Of a stretch of 35,156 nucleotides of DNA, positions 6,590-14,217 are shown piece by piece. The notes under the pieces were generated by a model that worked only from the letters and a program-made list of their open reading frames with translations, did not search any database and was not told the DNA's origin. A program made the position numbers and the translations under genes. Position 1 is the first letter of the stretch. Each line of letters starts with the position of its first letter. The DNA comes from Acetothermia bacterium 64_32 (GTDB lineage Bacteria > Bipolaricaulota > Bipolaricaulia > Bipolaricaulales > Bipolaricaulaceae): assembly GCA_001508155.1 (NCBI GenBank), contig LGFI01000006.1:1-35156 (forward strand). The letters are read 5' to 3'.

Positions 6590-8027
6590 GCTTTTTGAGC
6601 TTCCCCTCGGCATCGTAGATCTCCACCACAAGCGGCGTCTCCCCCGGGAGGAAATGGGTGGCGCAGGCAAGACACGGGTCGTAGGCCCGGAACGCCATCT
6701 CCACCCGGTTGAGGAGCCGGTCATCCAGTTCTCCCTCCCGCACCACCCGGGCCGCCATCTGTTTCACAGACAGGGAAATCCCGGCGGCGTTGTGGGTGGT
6801 GGCAACGATCAGGTTCACCCGCACCACCAGGCCCTCGCTGTCGAGCCGGTAGTGATGGAACAGCGTCCCCCGGGCGGCCTCGATCACCCCGACCCCCTCC
6901 CCGGGCCGGGAAAGCTCCCCCCGCACCTCCGCCCCGGTGAGGGCATCCTCTTCCACGAGCTTCTGCGCGGCCTCGGCCGCCTGCACCATCTCGATGAGCC
7001 GCGCCCAGTGGTAGGCGAAGGTGGCATGCACCGGCCGCTCCTCGAAGTGGTCGAGGAACCGCTCCAGCTCCTCCTGAGCAAGGGGTGTGGCCATCCGCTC
7101 GGCAACGTTGATCCGGGCCAGGGGGCCCACCCGGTAGATCCCCGAATCCGGCCCGGCAGAAAACCCCTTCCAGCCGACTTCCTTAAGATAAGGGAACTTT
7201 ACGTAGGTCCAGGGCTCGGCGTGCTCCTCGATCAAGGAGAGGCCCTCGCGGGCGTCCCCGCAGAAGAGCTCCTCCCCGGTCGCCGACACCACCCGGAGCC
7301 TCCCGTCGTAGAAGTTGGGGGCGCCGCCTTCGTCCACCAGGCCCATGTAGTGGGTGGGAAGGGAGCAGTCCTCGGAAAGGAGCAGGGACTGGATCCCGGG
7401 GTCGGGGAGGACCTGTTCGTGGAAGAAGGCCACCATCTTCTCGGCAAGCTTCACCATGTCCTGGACGTAGCCCCGGATCTCATCCCGGCCCTCCTCGGAG
7501 AGGGGCCTTGCCACCCCGCCGGGAAGGGCGAACACCGGGTGGATGGCCTTCCCCCCGATCAGGTCCAGGATCTTCTGGGCCCGGGCCCGTACCCTGACCA
7601 CTTCCCTGCCCAGCTCGGGATGGGCCTCGAGCACCCCCAGGACGTTGCGCTTCCCCTTCGGGACATCCTCCGGAAGAAGCAGATCCGGCCCCCCTAGGAA
7701 AACCAGGTGCAAAAGGTGGTCGGAGAATATGTAGACGTTGTAAAAGAGCTCCCGCTGCAGGCGGGCCGGCTGGGGGACCTCCGCCCGGTAGCAATCGTCC
7801 AAGCACTTGGCCGAGGCAAGATGATGGGCCTCCGGGCACACCCCGCAGATCCGCTCGGTGATCTGGGGCATCTCCTCACCCCGCCTGCCCCGGCAGAACC
7901 GCTCGAACCCCCGCAGCTCCGGCACCTCCAGCACCGCGTCCTTGAGGGCCCCTTCCTCGTCGAGGAAGAGCAGGATCCTCCCGTGCCCCTCAAGGCGCGT
8001 GATGGGGTCGATCGTGATCCTCTTCAT
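6576..8027 (-). CDS. mvhA: F420-non-reducing [NiFe]-hydrogenase large subunit
   Basis: Catalytic large subunit (483 aa) of a group 3c (MvhA-type) hydrogenase, which splits H2 at the Ni-Fe site and feeds electrons through MvhG and MvhD to HdrA. Both nickel-binding motifs are intact: RICGVCPEAH (Cys 61, 64) and DPCLACATH (Cys 452, 455, His 458). A 25-residue C-terminal tail follows His 458, the expected substrate of the protease encoded next door. The ATG at 8027 precedes the conserved MKRITIDPITRLEGHG start and overlaps the mvhG stop by 4 bases. No signal sequence is present, so the enzyme is cytoplasmic. Confidence 0.93.
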   Translation of the reverse strand: MKRITIDPITRLEGHGRILLFLDEEGALKDAVLEVPELRGFERFCRGRRGEEMPQITERICGVCPEAHHLASAKCLDDCYRAEVPQPARLQRELFYNVYIFSDHLLHLVFLGGPDLLLPEDVPKGKRNVLGVLEAHPELGREVVRVRARAQKILDLIGGKAIHPVFALPGGVARPLSEEGRDEIRGYVQDMVKLAEKMVAFFHEQVLPDPGIQSLLLSEDCSLPTHYMGLVDEGGAPNFYDGRLRVVSATGEELFCGDAREGLSLIEEHAEPWTYVKFPYLKEVGWKGFSAGPDSGIYRVGPLARINVAERMATPLAQEELERFLDHFEERPVHATFAYHWARLIEMVQAAEAAQKLVEEDALTGAEVRGELSRPGEGVGVIEAARGTLFHHYRLDSEGLVVRVNLIVATTHNAAGISLSVKQMAARVVREGELDDRLLNRVEMAFRAYDPCLACATHFLPGETPLVVEIYDAEGKLKKRVLR

Positions 8028-9031
8028 CCCTCCCCCTCCTTGGCACAGGGCATATCGGGGACGCCGTACTTGTAAAGGGTGCCGATGGGGTCCACCAGTT
8101 GATCCAAGATCTCGTTTTCGCTTGGGATTGCGGCCTCCCCCTCCTCCCCGGCCCGCACGAGGGAAGCCAAGGCGGAGACCATGGAAAGGCCCATGTCGCC
8201 CGCCTTGGGGGTGGGGCCAAGGCAGCCAGTACAGGGCATCCCGGCGCTGGGACAGGCGGCGCTGCAGCCGCCCCTCGTCACAGGGCCCAGACAGATGATC
8301 CCCTGATCGAGGAGACATGCCTCCGGGTCCGGCACTATTTCATGGGGGCGCACGATCTTTTTGAGCACCCTCTCCTCCCGGGTGCGGGGGCACTCCTCAC
8401 ACAGCGCCTTCACCTTGGCAAACACGTGTCCCGGAGGGGGCATCTCCCCGGAGAGGAAGGCCGAGAAGAACTCGCCGATCAGCCCGGCGGGCGGGGGACA
8501 GCCGGGCACGGTGTAGTCCACCGGCACCGCCTGGGCCAGGGGAAGCGCCTTGGGCAGGAGCTCCGGCGGGGCGTCCTCCTGGGGCGCCCCGGGGGGCGGC
8601 CCCGGCCGCCAGCCGTCCCCAAACGCCGCCTTCAAGAGCTCCTCCCTTCCATAGAGGTTCGCCAGGGACGGGATCCCTCCAAGGTGGGCACAGGCCCCGT
8701 AGGCCACGATGAGTTTCGATTTCTCCCGCAAGAGCCTGACCATTTCCAGGTTCTCCTGGGTGCGGATGGCCCCGTTTATCAGGGCGGCGTCGATGTACCC
8801 CTTGGGCATGGCCTCAAGATCCGCCTTCTTGGAATCGGCCAACGCAGGCCAGAAGGCGATCTCCACCTGGGAGAGCACCTCCACGATCGCCTCCCCCACC
8901 TCCAGGAAGGAGACATCACATCCCCCACAGCTCCCGGTCCAGTAAACGGCAATTTTAGGACGTGATCCGTGATGGGTAATGGGTGATGGGTTTGAAGAGC
9001 TCACGCTTCTGCGCGTTTTCTTTTCACTCAT
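8024..9031 (-). CDS. mvhG: F420-non-reducing hydrogenase small subunit
   Basis: Small electron-transfer subunit (335 aa) of the MvhADG hydrogenase, carrying iron-sulfur clusters. It has the proximal-cluster motif TGSCGGCDVSFLE (residues 32-44), a GACAHLGGIP segment, a VPGCPPP segment, and a Cys-rich C-terminal half. The ATG at 9031 lies 6 bases after the mvhD stop, inside a heptamer array. Residues 14-24 are encoded by a further array (8962-8992), so the first 25 residues are an unconserved leader; the fold begins at KIAVYW. No twin-arginine signal is seen, consistent with a cytoplasmic enzyme. Confidence 0.92.
   Translation of the reverse strand: MSEKKTRRSVSSSNPSPITHHGSRPKIAVYWTGSCGGCDVSFLEVGEAIVEVLSQVEIAFWPALADSKKADLEAMPKGYIDAALINGAIRTQENLEMVRLLREKSKLIVAYGACAHLGGIPSLANLYGREELLKAAFGDGWRPGPPPGAPQEDAPPELLPKALPLAQAVPVDYTVPGCPPPAGLIGEFFSAFLSGEMPPPGHVFAKVKALCEECPRTREERVLKKIVRPHEIVPDPEACLLDQGIICLGPVTRGGCSAACPSAGMPCTGCLGPTPKAGDMGLSMVSALASLVRAGEEGEAAIPSENEILDQLVDPIGTLYKYGVPDMPCAKEGEG
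8962..8992. repeat. Heptamer array, 4 units, in mvhG 5' end
   Basis: Units GTGATCC, GTGATGG, GTAATGG, GTGATGG. Translated in frame in the leader of MvhG. Confidence 0.8.
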
Positions 9032-9057
9032 CACCCATCACCCTTCACTCATCACCT
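9023..9057. repeat. Heptamer array, 5 units, at the mvhD-mvhG junction
   Basis: Complementary-orientation units TTCACTC, ATCACCC, ATCACCC, TTCACTC, ATCACCT. It supplies the last codons and stop of mvhD and the start region of mvhG. Confidence 0.8.
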
Positions 9058-9454
9058 TCATCGGGCCGAGGGCCCGCAATTCCTCGACGAAGTCGGCCAC
9101 AACCTGGGCGAACCTCTTCCCCTCGGTGGCGGAAACCCACTCCAGCCTCACCCTCTCCGGGGCTATCCCGAGCTCCGGCAGGATCTTCTTGAGGAGGTAA
9201 ACCCTCCGGCGGGCCTTGTAGTTCCCCGAAACGTAGTGGCAGTCCCCGGGGTGGCAGCCGCCGATGAGCACCCCGTCCGCCCCCTTTTGGAGGGCGTCCA
9301 CCACCCAGGAGGGCTCCACCCGGCCCGAGCAGGGGACGCGGATCGGCACCACGTTGGGCGGGTACTGGAGGCGGCTTGTGCCGGCCAGGTCCGCCCCGGC
9401 GTAGGCACACCAGCGGCACAGGAAGGCCACCACCTTCGGCTCGAAGTCAGCCAC
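9038..9454 (-). CDS. mvhD: Hydrogenase iron-sulfur subunit MvhD
   Basis: MvhD/HdrA-linker protein (138 aa) that carries a [2Fe-2S] cluster and links the hydrogenase MvhAG to HdrA. Conserved landmarks are FLCRWCAYAGADLAG (residues 11-25), IRVPCSGRV, DGVLIGGCHPGDCHY and NYKARRRV. It starts at a GTG (9454) that overlaps the hdrA stop by 8 bases. The last few residues and the stop codon come from a heptamer array shared with the mvhG start. Its presence between hdrA and mvhG is the diagnostic arrangement of an Mvh-Hdr electron-bifurcating complex. Confidence 0.93.
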   Translation of the reverse strand: MADFEPKVVAFLCRWCAYAGADLAGTSRLQYPPNVVPIRVPCSGRVEPSWVVDALQKGADGVLIGGCHPGDCHYVSGNYKARRRVYLLKKILPELGIAPERVRLEWVSATEGKRFAQVVADFVEELRALGPMKVMSEG

Positions 9455-11447
9455 CTGCCACCTCCTCCAGGACCGCCTGCACCATCGCCTCCACCTGCTC
9501 GTCCGCCAAGTTCCTGAGGGACATGGCCCCCGAGGGGCAGGCAGCTACGCAAGTGCCACAGCCCTCACACAGCACCTCGTTCACCTCGGCCACCTCCTCT
9601 ACGGTGATGGCGGAATACGGGCACTGGGGGGCACAGACCCCGCAGCCCGAGCACAGCTCCTCGTCGACTTGCGCCACCTCGGGGGAGTGGACGATGGCCG
9701 GGGAGGAGAGCAGCGCCACCGCCTTGGCCGCGGCGCCCGAGGCCTGGGCCACCGCCTCCGGGATGTCCTTGGGCCCTTGAGCCGCCCCGGCGATGAACAC
9801 CCCCCCAGTCAGGGTTTCAAGCGGCCTCAGTTTGGGATGTGCCTCCTTCAGAAAACCATGCTCATCAAGGCACGAGGTGTGGAGCACCTGGGCCAGGGTC
9901 CGCACCCCGGGGGAGGGGACGATCGCCTGGGCCAGCACCACCAGGTCCGCCGCTATCTCCACCCGCTTTCCGGTGAGGGTGTCCACCCCCCACACCATCA
10001 CCTTGTCCCCCTCCCGGAAAACCTTGGCCACCTTGCCCCGCAGGTACAGAACCCTCTCCTCCTCCATGGCCCGGGCTACGAACTCCTCGTAATCCTTCCC
10101 CCCCGCCCGGATGTCGATGTAGAAGACATAAGCTTTTCCATCCGGCACAAGATGGCGATAAAGCAGGGCGTGCTTTGCCGTGTACATGCAGCAGATCTTG
10201 GAGCAGTAGGGCTTGTGGAGCTCGGGATCCCGGGAGCCGGAGCATTGGATGAAAACCACTTCTTTGGGGACCTTCCCGTCGGAGGGGCGGCGCACCTCCC
10301 CTCCGGTGGGCCCGGAGGCCGAGAGCAGCCGCTCGAAGGTGAGGGAGTCGATCACGTCCGGGACCCTGCCGGCCCCGTACTCGGCCATGTTCTCCACCGG
10401 GTAAAGCTCGTAGCCGGTGGCCAGGATGATCGCCCCCACGTCCTCCTCGATGATCTCCTCCTGCATGTCGTAGTCGATGGCCCCCACCTCACATACGCGG
10501 GCACACTCGCTACAGCGCAAAGGCTCAAGGCCTAAACAAGCCTCCTCGTCCAGAGTATAGGAGGAGGGGACCGCCTGGGGGAAGGGGATGTAGATGGCTG
10601 CCCGTTGGGACAAGCCCCGGTCGAACTCGTTGGGAACCCTCACCGGACAGACCTTCTCGCACTCGCCACACAGGTTGCATTTATCGGGGTCGACGTAGGT
10701 TGGCTTTTTGCGGATGCGCACGTGGTAGTTGCCGACAAACCCGGAAACCTCCTCCACCTCGGAATAGGTGAGGAGGCGGATCCGCTCGTGGCGGGCGACC
10801 TCCACCATCTTGGGGGTGAGGATGCACTGGGAGCAGTCCAGGGTGGGGAAGGTCTCGGAGAGCTGGGCCATGTGCCCCCCGATGGTGGGGGACCTCTCCA
10901 CCAAAAGCACCTCGTAGCCGGCCTCGGCCACGTCCAGGGCGGCCTGGATCCCGGCGATCCCACCCCCGATCACCAGACACTTTTCCGCGTGGCCCACCCT
11001 GACCGGCTCAAGAGGATGGTTCCCCTTTACCTTCTCCACCACCGCTCGGGCGATCCGGATCGCCTTGGCCGTGGTCTCAGGGGAGCGGGGGTGGACCCAG
11101 GAGCAGTGCTCCCTGACGTTGGCTATCTCCACCAGGAAGGGATTAAGGCCGGCTTCCTCGGCGGCGGTGCGGAAGGTGGCCTCGTGCATGGATGGGGAAC
11201 AGGCGGCCACCACCACCCCGGTGAGCCGGTGCTCCTTGATCGCCCTTTTGACGAGCTCCTGCCCCGGGTCGGAGCACATGTACTCGTAATGGGTGGAGTA
11301 GACCACCCCGGGGTAGCGGGAGAGCTCCTCGGCCACCCTTTCTACGTCCACCGTGCCGGCGATGTTGTGCCCGCAGTGGCAGACGAACACCCCGATCCTG
11401 GAACGGGTGATGGGTGATGGGTGATGGGTGATGCCTTCAGGATACAT
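9447..11447 (-). CDS. hdrA: Heterodisulfide reductase subunit A (bifurcating flavoprotein)
   Basis: HdrA (666 aa) holds the FAD that performs flavin-based electron bifurcation in HdrABC-MvhADG complexes. It has an N-terminal CHCG segment (residues 23-26), the FAD motif GGGIAG (161-166) followed by LVERSPTIGGHMAQL, the LDCSQCILTP segment, a [4Fe-4S] motif CNLCGECEKVCP (257-268), and two C-terminal ferredoxin motifs, CSGCGVCAPQCP and CEGCGTCVAACP. Length is normal for stand-alone HdrA. The ATG at 11447 overlaps the korC stop by 11 bases. Residues 5-15 are encoded by a heptamer array. The electron acceptors are inferred from neighbours: ferredoxin, and HdrBC/TfrAB in place of a methanogen heterodisulfide. 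Confidence 0.93.
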   Translation of the reverse strand: MYPEGITHHPSPITRSRIGVFVCHCGHNIAGTVDVERVAEELSRYPGVVYSTHYEYMCSDPGQELVKRAIKEHRLTGVVVAACSPSMHEATFRTAAEEAGLNPFLVEIANVREHCSWVHPRSPETTAKAIRIARAVVEKVKGNHPLEPVRVGHAEKCLVIGGGIAGIQAALDVAEAGYEVLLVERSPTIGGHMAQLSETFPTLDCSQCILTPKMVEVARHERIRLLTYSEVEEVSGFVGNYHVRIRKKPTYVDPDKCNLCGECEKVCPVRVPNEFDRGLSQRAAIYIPFPQAVPSSYTLDEEACLGLEPLRCSECARVCEVGAIDYDMQEEIIEEDVGAIILATGYELYPVENMAEYGAGRVPDVIDSLTFERLLSASGPTGGEVRRPSDGKVPKEVVFIQCSGSRDPELHKPYCSKICCMYTAKHALLYRHLVPDGKAYVFYIDIRAGGKDYEEFVARAMEEERVLYLRGKVAKVFREGDKVMVWGVDTLTGKRVEIAADLVVLAQAIVPSPGVRTLAQVLHTSCLDEHGFLKEAHPKLRPLETLTGGVFIAGAAQGPKDIPEAVAQASGAAAKAVALLSSPAIVHSPEVAQVDEELCSGCGVCAPQCPYSAITVEEVAEVNEVLCEGCGTCVAACPSGAMSLRNLADEQVEAMVQAVLEEVAGG
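11407..11434. repeat. Heptamer array, 4 units, in hdrA 5' end
   Basis: Units GTGATGG x3 and GTGATGC. Translated in frame near the N-terminus of HdrA. Confidence 0.8.
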
Positions 11448-11982
11448 GGATGTTCTCCTCCACGTACTTGACACCGGCCTCGAACGCCTTCTTATTGAGG
11501 TCGCGGGTATGGGGGGGCACGGCCTCCAGGATGGCGGAAAGCATCCCCTCCTTGGAGATGGCAGGCCACAGGGCGGCCAGGGCCCCCAGCATCACCACGT
11601 TGGCCACGATCCTCCTCCCCAGCCCTTCGGCGATCCTGGTGGCCGGGACCTCCACCACCTTGACATCGTGCCTCTCCCCGTGCTCCACCAGATCCTGATC
11701 CAAAAGCAGAAGCCCTCCAGGCTTCACGGCGCTTCCGAACTTCTCGTAGGCCTCCTGGGACATGATCACCGCCACGTCTGGGGTTCCCACCCGGGGGTAG
11801 TCCACGGGCCGATCCCCCACCACCACCTCGGCCGAGCACGCCCCGCCCCGGGCCTCAGGGCCGTAGGACTGGATCAAGACGGCATGCTTTTTGTCATGTA
11901 GGACGGCGGCCCGGCCGGTGATCCTCCCGGCGGAGATGATCCCCTGCCCACCAAAGCCAGCAAACCGGATCTCCTGTCGCAT
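11437..11982 (-). CDS. korC: 2-oxoacid:ferredoxin oxidoreductase gamma subunit
   Basis: Gamma subunit (181 aa) of the 2-oxoacid:ferredoxin oxidoreductase. It shows GFGGQGI (residues 9-15) and SYGPEARGG (40-48), both characteristic of KorC/PorG proteins that contribute to CoA handling. It is the first gene of the long operon, while korD, korA and korB lie at the far end about 8 kb downstream, so the Kor genes bracket the Hdr-Mvh-Tfr genes. The ATG at 11982 is preceded by GGAGG at 8 bases; an in-frame upstream GTG (12009) lacks such a site. No convincing promoter was found in the 150 bases upstream. Confidence 0.92.
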   Translation of the reverse strand: MRQEIRFAGFGGQGIISAGRITGRAAVLHDKKHAVLIQSYGPEARGGACSAEVVVGDRPVDYPRVGTPDVAVIMSQEAYEKFGSAVKPGGLLLLDQDLVEHGERHDVKVVEVPATRIAEGLGRRIVANVVMLGALAALWPAISKEGMLSAILEAVPPHTRDLNKKAFEAGVKYVEENIHVS

Positions 11983-12165
11983 GGAAACAGCCTCCAATGT
12001 AAAAGACACAAAAGACTACCATGAGGCGACTCCCCGCCATATGACGGCTGTCAGTTTATGGACTGATCCCGACTAGCACCGGGGCGGCGCCCGGGGGGAT
12101 CACTTGCTATATGGTATCCGGCCTAGCCACCCTGAGGGCGAGCGTACCCACCCTAGGCTCTACTC

Positions 12166-12343
12166 ACCACAAAGACGCGAAGCCTCGAAGGAACTCTTCG
12201 CGGCAAGAAAAACCACGGAGCACACGGAGGGCACAGAGAATTCATAACTTAACTACGAAGTCACTAAGATGCAAGAAAAAAGCTGAATTTAGAATTTGTT
12301 AATAGAAAAATCTCCATCGTGTCTTGGCGTCTTCGTGGTTAGT
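12166..12343. repeat. Inverted dispersed repeat of the ACCACGAAGAC type
   Basis: The left arm at 12166-12190 begins ACCACAAAGACGCGAAG; the right arm at 12315-12343 is its imperfect reverse complement (reads ACCACGAAGACGCCAAG on the minus strand). Related half-units lie between, at about 12211 (ACCACGGAGCACACGGAG) and 12252 (ACTACGAAGTCACTAAG). Repeats of this flavour are dispersed in intergenic regions of many environmental bacterial genomes; the function is unknown. Confidence 0.65.
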
Positions 12344-12353
12344 CAAACTCCAG

Positions 12354-12369
12354 CACCCCTGCAGGGGTG
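12354..12369. repeat. Perfect 16-bp palindrome
   Basis: CACCCCTG followed directly by its reverse complement CAGGGGTG. It has no loop and no T-run. It could be a protein-binding site; no regulator is evident nearby. Confidence 0.5.
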
Positions 12370-12454
12370 AAGCAGACCTCTTCCCCATCCCCTTTAGGAA
12401 AGAGGACCTCCACTCCAAACCCATGATACAAGGGCTGCGGAGGATCAAAGATAA

Positions 12455-12493
12455 GGGGGGAGGAACCTCCTTGCGTTCAGAAGCCCTCCCCCC
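12455..12493 (-). terminator. Terminator-like hairpin after kdgK
   Basis: On the minus strand a 9-bp G:C stem (GGGGGGAGG pairing with CCTCCCCCC, loop about 21 bases) is followed by TTATCTTTG. It lies 18 bases after the kdgK stop, so it probably ends the minus-strand transcript. The U-tract is imperfect. Confidence 0.55.
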
Positions 12494-12511
12494 AAGGCCC
12501 GGCGTGGGGTT

Positions 12512-13498
12512 CTAGCGCACAATGCGGAGGCCCCCTCCTTTGAGGATGCGCTCGGCCTCCTCTTTCGTGGCCCAGCAAAGGTCCCCGGGGTTGGTCTGGG
12601 CCAGGGCGGAGATCGCCACCCCCCAGTTCACCCCGGCCTCGGGGCCCTCGGTGAGCCAGCCATAGAGGAACCCCCCGGCGAAGGAGTCACCCGCCCCCAC
12701 CCGGTCCACGATCTCGATCTCGAACTTGGGCCCCCGGTAGAGCTTTCCATCCGCATAGGCGATGGCGGTCCAGGTGTTCCGCCAAACGGAAGGCGTCTCC
12801 CGGATCGTTATGGCCACCGCTGAGAGCTTAAAGCGCTCGGCCAAAAGCTCGGCCACCCGCTCATAGGATTCCGCCTTGATCCCGAATACCCTTTCGGTGT
12901 CCTCCTCGGTGGTGATGAGGATATCGGCCTGCTCGGTGAGGGGTTCCATCACCTTGCGGGCCTCTTCTTGGGACCACAGGCGGGCCCGATAGTTGAGGTC
13001 GATCGACACGGTGAGCCCTGCCTCTTTAGCCACCTTAACAGCTTCCACTGTGGCCTCGGCCGCCGTAGAGGAAAGGGCTGGGGTAATCCCGGACGTATGA
13101 AAATGTCTGGCCTGGCTGAAGACGGCTTTCCAATCAACCTCCCCGGGCTTGATCCTGGCCATGGCTGAGTCCCGGCGGTCGTAGAGCACCGCGTTGGGCC
13201 TGGGCGAGGCGCCGAACTCCACAAAGTAGACCCCCACCCGGTCCTCATCGGTCCACACGATGTGGGAGGTATCGACGCCGTGCTCCCGAGCCTTGTTTGC
13301 GATCATCCGGCCCAAGGGGTTTTGGGTAAGCCGGGTCACGTAGGCCGTCTTGAGCCCCAGGCGCTGGGCGGCCACGGCCACGTTGAGCTCCGAGCCCCCT
13401 ACGTTCACCTCAAGGAGCGTGGTCTGCTCCAGCCGCCTGAAATCAGGCGGCGAAAGCCGGATCATCGTCTCCCCAAAAGTCACCAGATCGTATCCCAT
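12512..13498 (-). CDS. kdgK: 2-keto-3-deoxygluconate kinase (PfkB family)
   Basis: PfkB/ribokinase-family sugar kinase (328 aa), best read as KDG kinase, which phosphorylates 2-keto-3-deoxygluconate to KDPG. It shows the N-terminal GGSELN motif (residues 35-40), a DLNYR segment (168-172) typical of KDG kinases, and the catalytic GAGD motif (268-271) in DRVGAGDSFAGG. The ATG at 13498 follows GGAGG by 7 bases and shares one base with the eda stop (TGATG), so the two genes are coupled. Adjacency to KDPG aldolase supports the substrate. A fructokinase is the main alternative and is less likely given the context. Confidence 0.88.
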   Translation of the reverse strand: MGYDLVTFGETMIRLSPPDFRRLEQTTLLEVNVGGSELNVAVAAQRLGLKTAYVTRLTQNPLGRMIANKAREHGVDTSHIVWTDEDRVGVYFVEFGASPRPNAVLYDRRDSAMARIKPGEVDWKAVFSQARHFHTSGITPALSSTAAEATVEAVKVAKEAGLTVSIDLNYRARLWSQEEARKVMEPLTEQADILITTEEDTERVFGIKAESYERVAELLAERFKLSAVAITIRETPSVWRNTWTAIAYADGKLYRGPKFEIEIVDRVGAGDSFAGGFLYGWLTEGPEAGVNWGVAISALAQTNPGDLCWATKEEAERILKGGGLRIVR

Positions 13499-14148
13499 CA
13501 ATCCACCTCCTTACGGGCCTTCCGCACGGCGTCGAGCAGTCGCTTGGCGTTCTCGGTCAGCACTTCGTAGCGTCCTTCTGCCACGGCTTTTTTGTCCACA
13601 AGCCATCCACCGGCACACACCAGGGCCGCCCCAGCCTTGACGAACTCCCCGGCGTTGTCGGCAGTGATTCCACCCGTGGGGGCAAGCGGGATCTGGGGCA
13701 GAGGGCCTCGGATGGCCTTTATGTATGCAGGTCCCAGGACACTGGCCGGGAAGACTTTCACCATGTCCGCCCCGGCTTCCCAGGCAGTAAGGATCTCCGT
13801 AGGCGTCATCGCCCCCGGGATCACCGGCACCCCATAGCGATGGGCAACTTCTATCACGTCGAGCTCTACAGTGGGCGTTACCAGAAACTGCGCCCCAGCC
13901 AGGATCGCCTGCCTCGCGGTGGGGGCATCCAGCACTGTCCCCGCCCCCATGAGGACGTCGGGGAGCTCTCCCCGCGCTTCTTCGATGGCCCGCAGCGCCC
14001 CCGGCGTTGTCATCGTGATCTCAAGGCACGAAAGCCCTCCCTCCCGCAATGCCTCGGCGGTCCTCACGAGATCCGTTGAACTCTGCACCCGGATGATCCC
14101 CAGCGCCCCGAGGTCAACGAGCTCCTTCAGGATGTCCGTGTTGTGCAT
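13498..14148 (-). CDS. eda: KDPG/KHG aldolase, copy 1
   Basis: Class I aldolase (216 aa) that cleaves 2-keto-3-deoxy-6-phosphogluconate to pyruvate and glyceraldehyde 3-phosphate. The Schiff-base lysine is K131 in ADMVKVFPA, the catalytic glutamate is E43 in CLEITM, and the phosphate-binding GGITADNAG loop is present. Residue 47, often Arg in proteobacterial enzymes, is Thr here. It is the first of three paralogues in the window (others at 22190-22834 and 29750-30394). Copies 1 and 2 share long stretches of near-identical DNA, for example around 13,740-13,910. The gene is followed by kdgK with overlapping stop/start and has a promoter-like sequence just upstream. Confidence 0.92.
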   Translation of the reverse strand: MHNTDILKELVDLGALGIIRVQSSTDLVRTAEALREGGLSCLEITMTTPGALRAIEEARGELPDVLMGAGTVLDAPTARQAILAGAQFLVTPTVELDVIEVAHRYGVPVIPGAMTPTEILTAWEAGADMVKVFPASVLGPAYIKAIRGPLPQIPLAPTGGITADNAGEFVKAGAALVCAGGWLVDKKAVAEGRYEVLTENAKRLLDAVRKARKEVD

Positions 14149-14171
14149 TTGTACCCCCTTCCAAAGAGAGA

Positions 14172-14201
14172 AGCATACCCCGTAGATTTGTTCTTTGTCA
14201 A
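14172..14201 (-). promoter_or_regulatory. Putative promoter of eda copy 1
   Basis: Minus strand: TTGACA (14196-14201), 18-base spacer, TATGCT (14172-14177), in the 69-base gap between the SDR and eda. The -35 and its AT-rich context recur upstream of the other two eda copies. Confidence 0.6.
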
Positions 14202-14217
14202 ATGTTTTTGCTTATGC

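Larger units (their letters stand above)
12010..12511. other. Non-coding region between the Hdr-Kor operon and kdgK
   Basis: About 500 bases with no supported gene; two short open frames here (12111-12302 and 12324-12515, plus) lack family features and run through repeats. It contains dispersed-repeat sequence (12166-12343), a 16-bp palindrome (12354-12369) and a terminator-like hairpin (12455-12493). A promoter for korC should lie at its left end, but I could not identify one with confidence. Confidence 0.6.

Noticed and set aside
6459-7697. Plus-strand open frame of 412 codons opposite mvhA
   Set aside because: Antisense to a hydrogenase large subunit with both nickel motifs intact; no family resemblance.
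1775-11434. Heptamer arrays considered as CRISPR arrays
   Set aside because: Units are 7 bases with no unique spacers, and no cas genes are present.
12111-12515. Two short plus-strand frames in the 12.0-12.5 kb gap
   Set aside because: They read through dispersed repeats and a terminator-like hairpin, with no ribosome-binding site or recognisable domain.
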